DNA of 15,501 nt from positions 1 to 15,501 of the forward strand of contig JAEYYS010000314.1 in assembly GCA_023428335.1 (NCBI GenBank), read 5' to 3'. Numbering within the stretch: position 1 is the stretch's first letter; each line of letters opens with the position of its first letter. A program made the position numbers and the translations under genes. Of the stretch, positions 13,749 to 15,501 are shown in pieces. Under the pieces are notes generated by a model, which did no database searches, had not been told where the DNA came from, and worked only from the letters and a program-made list of their open reading frames with translations. Origin of the DNA: Verrucomicrobiota bacterium (lineage in GTDB: Bacteria > Verrucomicrobiota > Verrucomicrobiia > Verrucomicrobiales > Verrucomicrobiaceae).

Positions 13749-15243
13749 CGAACTCATTCAGCGTTACCTGGAGGGCGGGCTCGACGAGGCCGGCGCGCGG
13801 CAGTTGCATGAGCGACTGCAAGCTGAGCCCGGTTTGGCCGACCAGTTGTTTCTGCAGCTGGAGATGGACGCCCTGCTGCGGGCGAGTGCGCCGCCGGCTT
13901 ATGTGGCACCCGCCGCGCCGCGCCGTCGCTATGGCTTTCGCGCCCTGGTTACGGCCGCCGCCCTGGCGGCCTGTGTTGCCCTCGCCGGGGCCTGGCTCAT
14001 CGAGCAGCTCGATGCGGCTGCCGAGGTTTGGGTGGAACCGACCACGGCTGCGGTGGCCGTGCTCACTCATGGCGTGCAGATGGACTGGGACCGGCCGGGC
14101 ATCGAGGCGGGCGCACCGCTGGCGCCGGGGCCGCTGAAACTGCGCTCGGGCATTGCCCAGATCGAATTCTTCACCGGCGCCCGCATCCGCATTGAAGGGC
14201 CGGCCGAGATCGAGCTGATTTCCTCCAGCGAAGCCGCCTTCCGGCGCGGCAAGCTGAGTGCCGAGGTGCCGCCGCAGGCCGTCGGTTTCACCATCCGCAC
14301 GCCGCAGGGCGAGGTGGTCGATCTCGGTACCGAGTTCGCCCTGCAGGTCGATGGGGCTTCCTCGGAGGTGCATGTCTTCAAGGGCGAGGTCGAGGTGCAT
14401 CCGCAGGCTGCGCAGATGCGGTCGCTCAAGGAGGGGCAGGCGGTCGCCTTCGGGGCGCGCACCGGGGAGCGGGTTGCCAATCCCGCGGATTTCGCCGCGC
14501 TCGGCGAGCTGGATGCGCGCAATGCCGATTCCCAGCGCTCCGAATTCGCCCGCTGGCGCGAACGCGGTGAGACGCTCAACAGGGATGCGGGCCTGCTCGC
14601 TCGCTTTGACTTCCAGGATGTCTTCGGCAGCCGTCGCCTGCGCAACGCGGTGGCAGGTTCCGAGGTGGCCGATGGCAGCATCGTCGGTGCCACCTGGACC
14701 CAGGGCCGCTGGCCGGGCAAGCAGGCCCTCGAGTTCCGCAATGTCAGCGATCGCGTCCGTCTGGCCGTTCCGGGTGAGGTGAACGCGCTGACGCTGTCGG
14801 CCTGGGTGCGCGTGCACGGCCTCGACCGCGCCTTCAACTCGCTGTTCATGTCGGAGAGCTGGGGCGACCGCCGGGTGCACTGGCAGATCACCCGCGAGGG
14901 CTGTGTTCGTCTCGGGGTGGCGGGTCAGCCGGCCGAGCGTCACGTCGATTACGACACGCCGGTGCTGTTTGGGCCTGAGCGCTTCGGTCGCTGGACCCAT
15001 CTGGCCGTGGTCTTCGATCCGGACGCCCGTGAGGTGCGTCACTACGCCGACGGCGAGTTGCTGGTGCGGCTGCCCATGGGCGATGCCTCGCCGCTGCGAT
15101 TGGGCATTGCCGAACTCGGCAACTGGAACGACCAGCGCCGGCAGGGCGGGGTGGCCATCCGCCATTTGAGCGGCGCCATGGATGAGTTCGCCCTTTGGCA
15201 GCGTCCGCTGGCGGCCGCCGAAATCCGCGCGCTGGCCCGCTGA
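13735..15243 (+). CDS. FecR-domain/LamG-domain membrane protein, putative anti-sigma partner and surface sensor
   Basis: The 502-residue protein has an N-terminal cytoplasmic part (1-66) with an anti-sigma-like helical segment (L-I-Q-R-Y-L-E-G-G-L-D-E, 7-18). One membrane helix follows (about 68-90) and then a large outside part. The FecR domain (about 97-240) contains F-T-I-R-T-P-Q-G-E-V-V-D-L-G-T-E-F (185-201) and V-H-V-F-K-G-E-V-E-V (212-221). The C-terminal half (about 286-500) is a LamG/concanavalin A-like domain: L-L-A-R-F-D-F at the start, L-T-L-S-A-W-V-R-V (352-360), W-T-H-L-A-V-V-F-D (420-428), Y-A-D-G-E-L (437-442) and the closing M-D-E-F-A-L-W-Q-R-P-L (482-492). FecR proteins relay signals to ECF sigma factors; LamG domains bind carbohydrates or proteins. 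Glycan sensing by this pair is inferred. It overlaps the sigma gene by 14 bases. The missing zinc-finger motif rules out the classic ZAS anti-sigma type. Confidence 0.9.
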   Translation: MPASDELIQRYLEGGLDEAGARQLHERLQAEPGLADQLFLQLEMDALLRASAPPAYVAPAAPRRRYGFRALVTAAALAACVALAGAWLIEQLDAAAEVWVEPTTAAVAVLTHGVQMDWDRPGIEAGAPLAPGPLKLRSGIAQIEFFTGARIRIEGPAEIELISSSEAAFRRGKLSAEVPPQAVGFTIRTPQGEVVDLGTEFALQVDGASSEVHVFKGEVEVHPQAAQMRSLKEGQAVAFGARTGERVANPADFAALGELDARNADSQRSEFARWRERGETLNRDAGLLARFDFQDVFGSRRLRNAVAGSEVADGSIVGATWTQGRWPGKQALEFRNVSDRVRLAVPGEVNALTLSAWVRVHGLDRAFNSLFMSESWGDRRVHWQITREGCVRLGVAGQPAERHVDYDTPVLFGPERFGRWTHLAVVFDPDAREVRHYADGELLVRLPMGDASPLRLGIAELGNWNDQRRQGGVAIRHLSGAMDEFALWQRPLAAAEIRALAR

Positions 15244-15319
15244 GAACGACGGCGTGGATCGCTCGGGATGCGCCACAACGCTTGCATTCCGCGCCGATCT
15301 CCGCCTTCTTCGGCCTCCC

Positions 15320-15501
15320 ATGAGTCTTTCTCCGCAACCTGTCGGCAACCACGTCTCCGTGTGGGGCGAGGGCCCCCTTTGGTATCAGGACCGTCTGCTC
15401 TACGTCGATATCGAGGCACACAAAATCCTCGCCTACCATCCCGCCACCGGCGCGGAACAGGTGTGGGATGTCGGCCAGCGCGTGGGCACGGTGGTGCCGC
15501 G
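15320..15501 (+). CDS. SMP-30/gluconolactonase-family protein (5' part only)
   Basis: The first 60 codons are visible before the window ends. The translation begins M-S-L-S-P-Q-P-V-G-N and contains W-G-E-G-P-L-W-Y (15-22), L-L-Y-V-D-I (27-32), I-L-A-Y-H-P-A-T-G (37-45) and V-W-D-V-G (49-53). The G-E-G-P-x-W and L-Y-x-V-D-I motifs mark the first propeller blade of the SMP-30/gluconolactonase/LRE family, in which Glu17 is expected to bind the catalytic Ca2+ or Zn2+. The family includes cytoplasmic lactonases that open sugar lactones during hexose or uronate oxidation. There is no signal peptide, so a cytoplasmic role in sugar catabolism is likely. The start is 76 bases after the FecR-LamG stop and has no Shine-Dalgarno. 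Full length and further catalytic residues cannot be assessed. Confidence 0.85.
   Translation, partial: MSLSPQPVGNHVSVWGEGPLWYQDRLLYVDIEAHKILAYHPATGAEQVWDVGQRVGTVVP

Noticed and set aside
15244..15319. Possible terminator (GGATGC / GCATTCC arms) after the FecR-LamG gene
   Set aside because: The stem is short and bulged, and no T-run follows.
13315..15348. A 677-codon minus-strand reading frame opposite the sigma and FecR-LamG genes
   Set aside because: It is antisense to two genes with clear domains and has no recognisable feature.

Overview
The window is GC-rich and gene-dense. Its gene content points to a free-living PVC-superphylum bacterium, most likely Verrucomicrobiota (Planctomycetota is the alternative). 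The indicators are two secreted formylglycine-type sulfatases, an exported PQQ-like beta-propeller, a small ECF sigma factor overlapping a FecR/LamG membrane protein, and mostly absent Shine-Dalgarno sequences. The phylum call is inference from gene types, not from a marker gene. No rRNA, tRNA, CRISPR array, insertion sequence or phage gene was seen.

Left edge (3-620, + strand): the 3' part of a gene of unknown family with a HEPN-like R-x4-H motif. It converges on the minus-strand block.

Minus-strand block (8393 down to 642): reading in the direction of transcription, it holds an eight-bladed PQQ-like beta-propeller protein, a His/Cys-rich exported protein, a TolC-type outer-membrane factor, a periplasmic adaptor, an HME-type RND pump, and a small exported protein ending in a CxxC-x6-CxC cluster. 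The last five form a heavy-metal efflux operon. The TolC, adaptor and RND genes overlap by 4 and 7 bases. The adaptor is odd: it lacks the usual alpha-helical hairpin and carries a His-rich tail plus a C-terminal membrane segment. The RND pump has an A-I-G/V-D-D-A/V-E-N signature in TM4, so its metal cannot be read from the sequence. Putative metal-binding segments lie in the first gene, the adaptor and the last gene of this operon.

Plus-strand block (8502 to the right edge): it diverges from a 108-bp intergenic region. It encodes a short neutral-ceramidase-like hydrolase, two different sulfatases, an ECF sigma factor, a FecR-LamG protein read from a strong ribosome binding site inside the sigma gene, and the first 60 codons of an SMP-30/gluconolactonase-family protein. 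This looks like part of a secreted apparatus that attacks sulfated glycans or glycolipids, with a cell-surface sensor/sigma pair that may regulate it. No TonB receptor, SusD homologue or glycoside hydrolase is visible in the window, so the substrate is unknown.

The most notable points are the hairpin-less, membrane-anchored adaptor with its accessory metal-binding proteins, a G-quadruplex motif that fills the 27-bp gap between the RND gene and the last gene, and a structured leader before the TolC gene.
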